Assembly: GCA_036346355.1 (NCBI GenBank)
Contig: JAYEVF010000100.1
Location: forward strand, 36,001-100,000
Length of the DNA: 64,000 bases
Reading direction: 5' to 3'
From: Rhipidocladum racemiflorum
Lineage: Eukaryota > Streptophyta > Magnoliopsida > Poales > Poaceae
Positions 12,333 through 23,168 of the stretch are shown one piece after another; position 1 is the first letter of the stretch, and every line of letters begins with the position of its first letter. The translations under genes were made by a program, and so were the position numbers. The notes under the pieces are model-generated. The model ran no database searches. It was not told where the DNA came from and saw only the letters and a list, made by a program, of their open reading frames with translations.

Positions 12333-14470
12333 TGTCGGGACCCGAATCTGCAAATCCGGACCCTCTGTGTATTCAGCACTAGTCCAGGAATGCGCTAGTG
12401 CACACAGTCTCAACATTGGTAAATATCACAATCATACCAAACGATACTAATAAAGTACTTTACATAGTTAACCAAACTGGTTGCTCGACCTTAGGGTCAA
12501 GTTACAAATATACGCCACGCAGGGCAAAACTTAATAAAGAGAAATAACTGCAGCGGAAAAATAAGATAGCATCGTGGCGCCATCCAAAGATACCACGAGG
12601 AATCGATCAGGCTCGCTCCCTAGTTAGACGGTTCCTCTGGGAGCTCCTCCTCCAAAGCTGGTGTAGACTCCTCTTCGACTGGTGTTGTATTGAGGCAAGG
12701 GTGAGTACTTGGTACACAGCAAGTCATGCACAGAATGCAAACTAATATACTACATGCATGGCTTGATACAAAGGAATAGCTCAAGGTTTATTTGCAGTAA
12801 ACAGCATTTGACAAGTATCATAAGTAGATTCGAAAGCAGTAGAAACAGGTATAATATCAATAACTTTTCCAGGAGTTAAATAAACATCTTTTCCATTCTT
12901 AATCCACATTTCCATGAACGTCATTCTTAAACCAAACCAAACCTTTTAAGACCAAGTTATTTTCAAGAAAATCTAACCCTTGACTGTAATTCCTGAGCGA
13001 TGTCCAATACCGCGGACACGGCTATTCGAATAGATTTTACACTCTGCAGAGGTTATGCACTTTACTCACAAGATACAGTCAAACACCACAAAGGCGAGTT
13101 CCCGTAACAAAGTCTTTCGGAAACTTCTAACAGTACAAGTGGTCCTCTCCGGTGATTGCACACTAACCCTTCCCTTAGCGAAGGCGAAGTTTAGGCCAAT
13201 CCACCGTTAGATGGGTACCTGACCGTAGCCCCGGTACGCTCCCCCGTACAACATACACAAAGGGTGTAGTTGACACCCAGAGGTCCCACAGGTATGTTAT
13301 TAGCAACTTAGTCAACTAGGTCCGTCCCATTACGGACATGTGGTTGCACGCTTGACTCAGTTCAAAGGCTTGCAAGGTTAAGTCCTTAGGGTGACCAGGG
13401 CAAGACTACCCGAAGAACCAAACCAACACTCCCGGTGCCACAACTGGCCCACCTGATCATTCTTGCCACATGCCCCGGTCAAAAGCTATTTATCAAACCC
13501 CAGTTGATTACCATGCACCACGTGCCATCAACATCACAACACATGATACCTTTCCAAAACAGGTTCAATATATCATTAAGTCAATATTATCATTTGATTG
13601 TCCAAAATCATGTCACGTGGCAAGGCTAAGCATACTACATCGGTCTAACTACCCATGTTGGCAAATTAATAATGTCCAACTAATAAATCACAACTAGGGT
13701 GACAAGGGGTCATGGCTCATATTTAGTTAATCAAGGTGTCATACAGCAAGCTGGCATTTATCTGATTTCCCCATAATTAAGTAAAGCATTTTCTATTTGA
13801 ACTAGCATGCAATACATTAAATCAAAATAGGTTTCAAAGTGGGATCAACATGGTCAAAGCATAACTTGCCTTCAAAGAGTACTTGTTCTTGGTCCTGAGC
13901 TGGCTCCTGGGTCAACACTTCACCTTCGAAGCCTTCGGGCACTTCAACGTCTACTCGTAAAGCGTGCAAATAGCAAATAATAAATAAATAGTAGACAAAA
14001 AGTGTCCCAACATCCAAATAAAGTTCATAAACAGAGAGAGCATAATTTTATAAATTTTTAAAAACTGGAATCGTCAAATTCGGAGTTTAAACGCAAAAGT
14101 TACAAGCATTTAAAGTTTAAATAACCAATTAAATAATATTACAGAGAAAAACTTTAGTCTAAAAATTAAATAAAATTCATCATTAGGTAGATCTCAATTT
14201 TATACAAATTTAGAAATTTGAATCACCCAAATCGGAGTTAAAATCCAAAAGTTATAAGCGTTTGAAGTTTGAATCTAAATTTGAATCAATATTTCGAATT
14301 AATAAATCATTTTCTTTTTCGGAAATTCTTTTATTGCGTCAGCAAGGACACGTGGACCAATCGGGTGACGACACGTGGCCTCGGGTTCACGGACCCGGCG
14401 CACGGCCTCGGCTCGGTCCACCGTGGGCTCGGTCCATCGGCTCATGATCGCCGTGACAGGCCCGCCCTAC
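12333..14470 (-). repeat. Partial Tekay-like LTR, minus orientation (3' ~2.1 kb)
   Basis: Starting with tgtcgggacccgaa, this is the reverse complement of the 3' two thirds of the LTR seen complete at 18862-22369. It includes the conserved coding-like blocks (minus strand 14017-13817, and the block with TAG near 12628). The GC-rich part stops near 14470, where the sequence switches to the forward orientation of the same LTR family. No matching target duplication is found at 12328-12332 (CGTTC) against 17295-17299 (TGTGG), so this is not a simple solo LTR. Confidence 0.85.
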
Positions 14471-17294
14471 TAGCGCTGTTCCACTAGCCGTCGCCGCGGT
14501 CTTCGACAGCGCTTCGCAATCGATCGCGGAGTTGTAGCACTTCTCCGCCGCGGTTTTGCTTCGCGCCCGTCGCCGTCCCGCCCCGCTGACTCTGCACCGG
14601 ACTCACCGCGATGAGAGCGCTACGAAGGACCACTCATCTCGCCGAGGAGCTCGCGAACGCCGCGTTCGTGTCGCTGCCTCAGCCCGGCCACCACTCACGC
14701 CAAGACGCCATCGCTGCCGCTCGAAGCTTTCACCGTCCGATCAAGATCCAACGCCCCAGATCACGCCACGCCATCTCACGGTGAGATCCCAATCCAAATC
14801 CCCAGATCCAATCTCGGCCGTAGGATCTAGATCCAATGGTCCGAGATCAAACGCGTTAACCCAAACGCGTGAGAGCCGAGATCTAATCGGGGCCGCGTTG
14901 ATTTTCAAATCAACGGCCGAGATTGCGCCACGCTGGCCTGGAAGGCTGACCGCCGCTGTCGCCGCCCACGCCGCTGCGTGTCGTAGGACGCCGACACGCC
15001 TGGGCCCGTGATGTCACGCCCAGCCCACACCGCACCATGACGCCACGCCGACGCCATGGCGGCTCAGATGTCGGGCCGGCCGTCCTACCGAGCGCTAACG
15101 CCGCCATGACGTCACAGCTGGTCCCACTGCCGTATTGGTGGCTGAGCCCGCCGACGCCGCGAAGGACGCCACCCGAGGGGACCCACCTGCTGACACAAGG
15201 AGCCGTGGGACCGAGTCCACAGAGACCCGAGCCGAGCGTGGACCAAGTCCATGGACCGATCGACGCCAGCCAACCAATCAGCGGTTGCCACGTGTCCAGC
15301 CGACGAATAATTAATTTTCAAAAGAAAATGATTTATTAATTCGAAATAATGATTTGATTTTGTTTCAAACTTCAAACGCTTATAACTTTTATGCTTCAAC
15401 TTCGATTTGAGTGATTCAAATTTCTAAATTTGTATAAAATTGAGACCTACCTAAATATGAATTTTATTTAATTTTTGGACTAAAGTTTTTCTCTGTAAAA
15501 TTATTTAATTGATTATTTAAACTTTAAATAATCATAACTTTTATGCGTTTAACTCCAAATTTGACGATTCCAGTTTCTAAAAATTCATAAAATTATGTTC
15601 TCTCTGTTTATGGATTTTATTTGGATGATTGGATACTTTTTGCCTATTGTTTATTCGTGTATTTGCTATTTGCACGCTTTACGAGTAGACGTTGAAGTGC
15701 CGGAAGGATTTGAACGAGAACTATTGACTCAGGATCCAACTCAAGACCAAGAACAAGTACTTTTTGAAGGCAAGTTGTGCTTTGACCATGTTGATCCTAT
15801 TTCGAAATCTATTTTGATTTAACCTATTGCATGCTAGTTCAATTAAAAAATACTCTATTTAAATTTGGGGAATTAGATAAATACCAATTTGCTGTATGAC
15901 ACCTTGATTACTTAAATATGTGCCATGGCCCCCTTGTCACCCTAGTTGTGGTTTACTAGTAGGACATTGTTAACTTGCCAACATGAGTTTTAGACCGTTG
16001 TAGTAAACTGCTTAGACCTGCTACGTGCTCATGACATGATTTTGGACAATCAAATGTTAAATATTGACTTAATGATATATTGAACCTGTTTTGGAAAGGT
16101 ATCATGTGATGTTGATGGCACGTGGTGCATGGTAATCAACTGGGGTTTGATAAATAGTTTTTCGACCGGGCATGTGGCAAGAATAATCAGTGGGCCAATG
16201 TGGCATTGGGGATGTTGATTTGGTTCTTCGGGTAGTCTTGCCCTGGTCACCCTAAGGACTTAACCTTGCAAGCCTTTGAACTGGTCTAACGTGCAACCAC
16301 ATGTCTCAGAATGGGACGGACCTAGTTGACTAAGTTGCTAATAACGCACTGTGGGACCTCGTGAGGTCAACTACACCCTTTGTGTAAGTTGTACGGGGAG
16401 CGCATCTGGCCGAGGCCAGGTACCCATCTAACGGTTGATTGGCCTAAACTTCGCCTTAGCTAAGGGAAGGGTTAGTGTGCAATAACCTGGGAGGACCACT
16501 TGTATTGTTAGAAGTTTCAAAGACTTTGTTACGGAACTCGCCTTTGTGGTGTTTGATCGTATCTTGTGGGTAAAGTGCATAACCTCTGCAGAGTGTAGAA
16601 TCTATTCGAATAGCCGTGTCTCATGTATTGGACATCGCCTAGAATTACAGTCAAGGGTTAGATTTTCTCAAATATAACTTGGATTTGATAGGTTGGTTTT
16701 GATTATTAATGATTTTTATGGAAATATTTATTTGGATTGGATAGATGTTTATTATACTACTTGAAAAGTTACCTATGCTATACTTGTTTCTACCGCTTTG
16801 AATCTACTTATGTTACTTGTCAAATGTCAAGCATCGCAAATATACCTTGAGCTATTCCTTTGTACTAAGCCATGCATATAGTATATTAGCTCGCATTCTC
16901 GCATGACTTGTCGAGTACCAAGTACTCACTGCTGCCACAATACAACACCGCTGAAGAGGAGACAACACCGGCTTTGGAGGAGGAGCTCCAAGAGGATCCG
17001 CTCTACTTAGGAGCGAGCCCACCACTGGCTGTGGTATACTGGATGGCGCCACGAAGTTATCTTATTTTCCGCTGCTACTATTTCTCTCTTAATAAGTTTC
17101 GCCCTGCGAGGCGTGCATTTGTAACTTGACCATAAGGTCGAGTAACCAGTTTGACTATTTAAATAAAGTACTTTATTAGTATCGAGTGGTATGATTGTGA
17201 TATTTACCGATGTTAAGACTGTGTGCACTAGCGTGTTCCTGGACTAGTGCTGAATACACAGAGGGTCCGGATTTGCAAATTCGGGGTCCCGACA
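14471..17294 (+). repeat. Partial Tekay-like LTR, plus orientation, 5'-truncated
   Basis: From about 14480 the GC-rich text (gccgtcgccgcggtcttcg onward) follows the order of the solo LTR from its R/U5-like region (~19510) to its end. It closes with attcggggtcccgaca at 17294. The usual start TGTAACACCCC and the TATA region are missing. Together with the preceding block it forms a large inverted repeat with unequal arms (about 2.1 and 2.8 kb). Confidence 0.85.
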
Positions 17295-18571
17295 TGTGGT
17301 ATTTAGATCTTGTTTAGCTTATGTTTGGTAGCATTCAGGCATATTAAATGCCGGGGTGTTACATGCGTACTGTTTTGTTGGCATGATTGTGAGTGTGTCG
17401 TACCTATGTGCAGGTGGTGTGACACCAGGAGTGCCTTCTACTTCTCGCCAATCCATCGCCCGTGGTTGAGGCAAGTGTATCGTAATGGATAGCGATTGTA
17501 GGTTGTTTGATTGATTGAGATTGAAATTTGAATATATGATATGTTCATATGCCATGCTTTAATGTTGCCATTGATATGGTGAGTATGTTTATTATGTGAT
17601 GATGCCATGTGTTAATGTACAAGTTATCCAAGATGATGCCATGTGTTAATGTACAAGTTAAATATGATGTTGGCATAAATGCATACATGGCATGTTACAT
17701 GGCTCGGGCGGTGAGAAAGTCATAACTAGTCCGGGGAAGGTCGGTGAGAAAGTTATGACTAATCCGGAAAGCCAATGAGTAAGTCCTACATCGTGATTCC
17801 ATTCACCGCGGTGAACGGAAGCGAGGAGTAGGCACCCTCCATCTTCGGGATGGAAGGGGGGAGAGGGTGCACACCGACGGGTGTGCACTTAACCATACCG
17901 GTATGAGTTTCCAGGAGACATGTGCATCGCATTGCATTACATTGCATTGCATTATATGAGGATGTTATATGAGGATGATTTATGATGATGTCAATGATAT
18001 GCTTACATTATGACTATGAGATGTGAATGATGTTGTGTGTGAAAAGTGGTGATGAAGGTATTGGAATGTGTTTTCTTGTTCCATTGCAATATACTTGCTG
18101 AGTGATGAACTCACGCTTGTGTTTATATTGTTTTTCTTAGGTACCATGAAACCGGCATGCGGGAAAAAGGGGTTAGCTACACATCTACACGTAGCCCCAC
18201 ACAAATTAGACAAGTGTTACCACTTGGAGTCATGATAATGAAAGTATTGCCATGAAGCTTGGAGAATTGCTTAACTATGTGCTCGGTCTTACTATTTGAT
18301 TCGTTTAGCTCATGAAGTGGTTGAAGTCTTTATCCTTGACTTATATTGTTGCTATGTCACATGTTATTGCGGTTTTAGATGCTTTCCGTTATGATATAAC
18401 TTGTGATACTTTGTTGATGCTCCGAATCATGGAAAAACAAAGGAGATGCTGCCGAAATTTTCGGTATTAGCATTTGTTCCTTTGCTGTAATTTACTTGTA
18501 ATTGTGGTATTTAGAGGTTGCTTAGTCTATGTTTGGTAGCATTCGGGCATATTAAATGCTGGGGTGTTACA
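17295..18571 (+). repeat. Fragments of an LTR related to the LARD-like element at 49212
   Basis: 17364-18571 follows the second half of the 49212-51620 LTR. Shared landmarks are 'caggtggtgtg', 'cccgtggttgaggcaag', the 'ggtgagaaagtcataacta' block, 'ctccatcttcgggatgga', 'gagtgatgaactcacgctt', and the closing 'ggggtgttaca'. The last 69 bp of the same LTR type also occurs separately at 17295-17363, directly in front, so the locus holds two LTR ends in tandem. This points to a deletion or unequal recombination between LTRs. Confidence 0.75.
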
Positions 18572-18861
18572 GGTTGTCCTACCGATTGAACAACACGCAG
18601 ACAATAGCTATGTCCTACCGATTGGACAACACGCACCAACAGCTTTTTTATTTTTTTTAAAAATAGGGGAAAATAGATTGAAACCAAAAGCGAATGTAGC
18701 CGATTGGACATGTCATGTGCACATCAAGTTCTGGCTTGCAACATTGCCCACATTTGACAACACGCTGCCATCAACTTTGTCAAGTCAATTTGACAACACA
18801 CTAGTAGCTGCTTTTGCAGACCAAAGTGACAACACACTGGCCACATTTGACAACACGCTAC
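18572..18861 (+). repeat. Degenerate TTTGACAACACGCT repeats, left part (host)
   Basis: The phrase 'ga(c/a)caacac(g/a)c' with 'catcaactttgtcaa' variants is repeated about seven times here and continues at 22370-22450, after the inserted solo LTR. Together they form one array upstream of the small gene at 22618. Its function is unknown; it could be promoter-proximal regulatory sequence or simple tandem decay. Confidence 0.6.
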
Positions 18862-19476
18862 TGTAACACCCCAAAATTTTGCTTTTCTTAAATTCATGTG
18901 TGATTTGGCACTTTGGTGAATTTTTGGAATTTTCTGGAATTTATTTGAATTTATTCCATTTTGAAATAATTAAAGAATTTAATTTTGCAAATAAAATTTT
19001 GTTGGAAATATTTTAATTGAGTCCCAAATACCCTAAAATATTTTCCAGAATTTTTCTGGAATTTTTCTGAGTATTTTGCTATTTTTAATGAAATAAATGA
19101 ATTACTGGAAATTATTTTAAATAATAAATCGCTGGAAAATTAAACCGAGTCGGTTACTGTTCATCCGACCGAGCCCGAGTCAGACTTGAGTTCGAGTCCG
19201 ACCCGAGTCACGTGACTCGACCGAACCCACTCGGCCGAGCCCTAACCACGTGACCGTTGGATCTTGATCCAACGGCCCACGATTGAGCCACGCCACCGAG
19301 CCCGAGCCCGACCGAGCCAAACTACCGCTCGAGTCCGACCCGACCCAAACTTCACGCGACCGCTGGATCTCGATCCAACGGCCGTGCGCGTGCCACGCCA
19401 CCCTAACTGCGTCGCCGCCGGACTCGCCAAGAACGGAGAGGACCTCGATTCCGCTGCTTACCTGACGCCGAGGCTC

Positions 19477-19485
19477 CTATTTATT
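19477..19485 (+). promoter_or_regulatory. TATA-like box of the solo LTR
   Basis: ctatttatt sits about 615 bp into the LTR, directly before the GC-rich leader-like part. The equivalent places in sister LTRs also have TATA-like text (39354-39361, 58454-58460). This is an inferred LTR promoter; no start site can be read from sequence alone. Confidence 0.45.
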
Positions 19486-20759
19486 GCGCCACACCGTGTC
19501 GGGATCGCTGCTTATCATTGCGCACCAGAGCCCTAGACAACGCCGCTCGAGCCGCCGCCGTTGAGCCGCAATCGCTCGCCGGAGTTGCCTCTTCCTCCGC
19601 CGTGGTTCTTTGCCGATTGCGGCCATCTCCGTCGTCTCCTCCGCCCGTTACGCCCGAAGCAGGACTCCTACGCATCGGCGCACTCCGAGCTACCTCTCAC
19701 ATCGCCGGAAAGCACGCCGACGCTCGGCCGCTGCCGTGGTCATCATCCCCAACTCCGACAAGCCGCCACTGCGGCCATCGACGGACTTCAAGCTCCCTCG
19801 GTAGTCGGATCTTCATCCAAGGGCCAGATTGCGCCACGTCATCTCACGGTGAGATTTCGCCCAAAATCCCGAGATCCAATCTCGACCGCTGGATCTAGAT
19901 CCATCGGTCCAGATCAACCGCGTTCACCCCAAACGCGTGAGACTCAGATTCAATCCGACCGTTGATTTTCAAATCAATCTGGCCGAGATTGCGCCACGCC
20001 GCCTGGAGGGCCGACCGTCGCGGCCGGGCCGCCATCCACGCCAGCAGCGTGCGTGTGACGCTGACACGCGGGGCCCGCATGTCAGCGGCCTGACCAAACC
20101 GCACCATGACGTCCACGACGCCATGGCAGTTCGCGATGTCGGCCGTGCCCCAGGTATCGATGTCGCGATGACGCTACCCATGGGACCCACTTGCCAAGAC
20201 TGCGGTCGAGCCCCACGACGCCGGCGATGACGCCACCCGAGGGGGACCCACTGTCGATCTCACGTGGAGCCGTGGACCGGTCCACGGTAGACCCAAACCG
20301 AGCGTGGACCGAGTCCATGGACTTACCGACGTCGACCAACCAATCGTGAGATCGCCACGTGTCCAGTGGCGCCAATAAATGATTTTCCTAAAAAGAAAAT
20401 GATTTAATAATTCGGTTTAATAATTGATTTGAATTTCAAAACTTCAAACGCTTATAACTTTTATGCTTCAACTCCGATTTGAGTGATTCAAATTTCTAAA
20501 TTTGTATAAAATTGAGATCTACCTAAATATGAATTTTATTTAATTTTTGGACTAAAGTTTTTCTCTGTAAAATTATTTAATTGATTATTTAAACTTTAAA
20601 TAATCATAACTTTTGCATTTTAACTCCAAATTTGACGATTCCAGTTTCTAAAAATTCATAAAATTATGTTCTCTCTGTTTATGGATTTTATTTGGATGTT
20701 TGGACACTTTTTGCCTATTGTTTATTCGTGTATTTGCTATTTGCACGCTTTACGAGTAG

Positions 20760-22081
20760 ACATTGAAGTGCCGGAAGGATTCGAAGGAGAAGTATTGACT
20801 CAGGATCCAACTCAAGACCAAGAACAAGTACTTTTTGAAGGCAAGTTGTGCTTTGACCATGTTGATCCTTTTTCGAAATCTATTTTGATTTAACCTATTG
20901 CATGCTAGTTCAATTAGAAAATACATTATTTAAATTTGGGGAATTAGATAAATACCAATTTGCTGTATGACACCTTGATTACTTAAGTATGTGCCATGAC
21001 CCCTTGTCACCCTAGTTGTGGTTTACTAGTTGGACATTATTAACTTGCCAACATGGGTTTAGACCGTTGTAGTAAAATCGCTTAGACACACTACGTGCTC
21101 ATGACATGATTTTGGACAATCAAATGTTAATATTGACTTAATGATATATTGAACCTGTTTGGGAAAGGTATCATGTGATGTTGATGGCACGTGGTGCATG
21201 GTAATCAACTGGGGTTTGATAAATAGTTTTCGACCGGGGCATGTGGCAAGAGTAATCAGGTGGGCCAATGTGGCATTGGGGATGTTGATTTGGTTCTTCG
21301 GGTAGTCTTGCCCTGGTCACCCTAAGGACTTAACCTTGCAAGCCTTTGAACTGGTCTAACGTGCAACCACCGTCTGTAATGGGACGGACCTAGTTGACTA
21401 AGTTGCTAATAACGCACTGTGGGACCTCGTGAGGTCAACTACACCCTTTGTGTAAGTTGTACGGGGAGCGTCATCGGCCGAGGCCAGTACCCATCTAACA
21501 GTTGATTGGCCTAAACTTCGCCTTAGCTAAGGGAAGGGTTAGTGTGCAATAACCGGGGAGGACCACTTGTATTGTTAGAAGTTTCCGAAAGACTTTGTTA
21601 CGGGAACTCGCCTTTGTGGTGTTTGACTGTATCTTGTGGGTAAAGTGCATAACCTCTGCAGAGTGTAGAATCTATTCGAATAGCCGTGTCCGCGGTATTG
21701 GACATCGCTCGGGAATTACAGTCAAGGGTTAGATTTTTCTCAAAAATAACTTGGATTTGAAAGGTTGGATTGGATTAATAATGATGTTGATGGAAATGTG
21801 GATTAGGATGGGAAAGATGTGTATTAAACTCCTTGAAAAGTTATTTATGCTTTACTTGTTTCTACTGCTTTCGAATCTACTTATGATACTTGTTAAATGT
21901 CACATCGCAAAAATACCTTGAGCTATTCCTTTGTACCAAGCCATGCATATAGTATATTAGCTCAGCATTCTGCATGACTTGCTGAGTACCAAGTACTCAC
22001 CCTTGCCACCATACAACACCAGTTGAAGAGGAGACTACACCAGCTTTGGAGGAGGAACTCCAAGAGGAACCGTCTACTTAG
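20760..22081 (+). CDS. Candidate two-block micro-ORF inside the solo LTR
   Basis: Block a (20760-20840) encodes VPEGFEGEVLTQDPTQDQEQ and ends LFE plus one base before 'gcaagt', a GC-type donor. Block b (22023-22081) follows 'acaccag' and reads EEETTPALEEELQEEPST before TAG. Donor phase 1 fits the first two bases of block b, so the frame continues across a 1182-nt candidate intron. The same blocks occur in the other LTR copies, mostly with the same stop. Both are acidic. I do not recognise a homologue. Upstream coding limits are unclear: block a is open back to 20666, and an acceptor-like 'gagtag' precedes 20760. The frame could also be conserved for RNA reasons. Confidence 0.3.
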
Positions 22082-22369
22082 GGAAGCGAGCCCAGTCAGT
22101 TGCCTGTGGTATACTGGATGGCGCCACGAAGTTATTTGATTTTCCGCTGCTACTATTTCTCTATTAATAAGTTTCGCCTTGCAAGGCGTATATTTGTAAC
22201 TTGGCCATAAGGTCAAGCAACCAGTTTGGTTATTTAAATAAAGTACTTTATTAGTATCGAGTGGTATGATTGTGATATTTACCGATGTTAAGACTGTGTG
22301 CACTAGCGTGTTCCTGGACTAGTGCTGAATACACAGAGGGTCCGGATTTGCAAATTCGGGGTCCCGACA

Positions 22370-22460
22370 GCTACCATCAGCTTTGTCAACCCGATTTGAC
22401 AACACGTTACCATCAGCTTTTTCAAACCAAAGTGACAACACATTGCTTTTGTGGGCTGCA
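22370..22460 (+). repeat. Degenerate TTTGACAACACGCT repeats, right part (host)
   Basis: Continuation of the array at 18572-18861 (gctaccatcagctttgtcaa, gatttgacaacacgttacc, aaagtgacaacacattgc). It lies about 160-250 bp upstream of the ATG at 22618. Confidence 0.6.
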
Positions 22461-22505
22461 GCTTTCTCATGCCGCTATGACATCACTCTCACTCTGAACA
22501 CTTAC

Positions 22506-22513
22506 TATAAATA
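22506..22513 (+). promoter_or_regulatory. TATA box of the small zinc-finger-like gene
   Basis: tataaata lies 105 bp upstream of the ATG at 22618, a normal distance for a plant core promoter with a short 5' leader. The leader is C/A-rich (cacacc, caaccc). Confidence 0.65.
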
Positions 22514-22617
22514 CAGAGCCATGCCCATCATATACATCCCACACTACACGAAGACAACCCCACACCGAACACATCAACCCTACCAGCACCACGGACCCAT
22601 TCACCGGCGGGTTCACG

Positions 22618-23168
22618 ATGATCGACTACGCAACGATTCTTCGTAACCAGAAGTGGCTGCACGAGAAGGCGAAAAGCTACCGAGATATTTCTTGCAAAGA
22701 TGCTCCCGTGCCACCAGAGTTTCCCCGCCCAAACTGTGACTGTGATACTCCAGCATGGATAATGCCGTCCACACATCCCGACACCGCTGGCCGGGAAGAC
22801 TACACGTGCCGCTACGAAAATGCCGTAAGTTAATGACATTCATGTACATTCTGCAATACATTTTTCGTACTTCTAACTTTGTCCATGCATGACACATATT
22901 AAAGGTCAATTGTCCATGCTACTTCTTCCAATGGATCAATGGCCCGAACAAGTCCGATAGGAAGTACTTAAAGTGCAATTTGCACTACGCAATTGCGCCC
23001 GAGCGCTACACCCAGTGGAAACCATACAATAGGACAACGGAAGATAAACCAAAACACCCGCCCTATCGCCCAAAAGATGATGCCTTCTGGAAGCCCATAT
23101 ATGAGCATCAAGATCAACAAAAGAAGCCGGGGAGCAAACCGAGGCGGCTCGTTGCCAGGAGGAGCTGA
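22618..23168 (+). CDS. Small GRF-type zinc-finger-like protein, two exons
   Basis: Exon 1 is 22618-22824 (69 codons), donor GTAAGT at 22825. Exon 2 is 22905-23168, acceptor ending 'taaag'. The product is 156 residues. Cysteines at 40, 42, 64, 72 and 74 followed by YFFQW (75-79) resemble the GRF-type zinc finger (C-x-C ... C-x-FF-x-W) found in many short grass proteins. The N-terminus has a basic helix-like run (NQKWLHEKAKSYRD). The C-terminal third in this frame (PGSKPRRLVARRS) looks unnatural. Another frame of the same DNA reads AARCQEELKIADKDYYW on to a TAA at 23282, which is the family-like C-terminus, so a one-base loss in the A run near 23120 probably truncates the protein. A TATA box and splice sites are intact. 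Role unknown; nucleic-acid binding is a guess from the finger. Confidence 0.7.

Larger units (their letters stand above)
18862..22369 (+). mobile_element. Complete solo LTR of a Tekay-like gypsy retrotransposon
   Basis: 3508 bp, starting TGTAACACCCCAAAATTTTG and ending GGGGTCCCGACA. It is flanked by the perfect 5-bp target duplication GCTAC (18857-18861 and 22370-22374). No internal region is present, so the element was reduced by LTR-LTR recombination. The same LTR with its PBS and gag appears at 57828 onward, which identifies the family. It contains a TATA-like box, a long GC-rich segment (19140-20370), an AT-rich segment, and two conserved coding-like blocks. It interrupts the repeat array in front of the gene at 22618. 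Confidence 0.95.

Noticed and set aside
14556..15339. Long GC-rich open frames on both strands (also 19264-20375, 39044-40148, 58266-59306)
   Set aside because: They lie in the GC-rich part of Tekay-like LTRs, overlap in several frames, and the proteins are not alike between LTR copies; composition effect.
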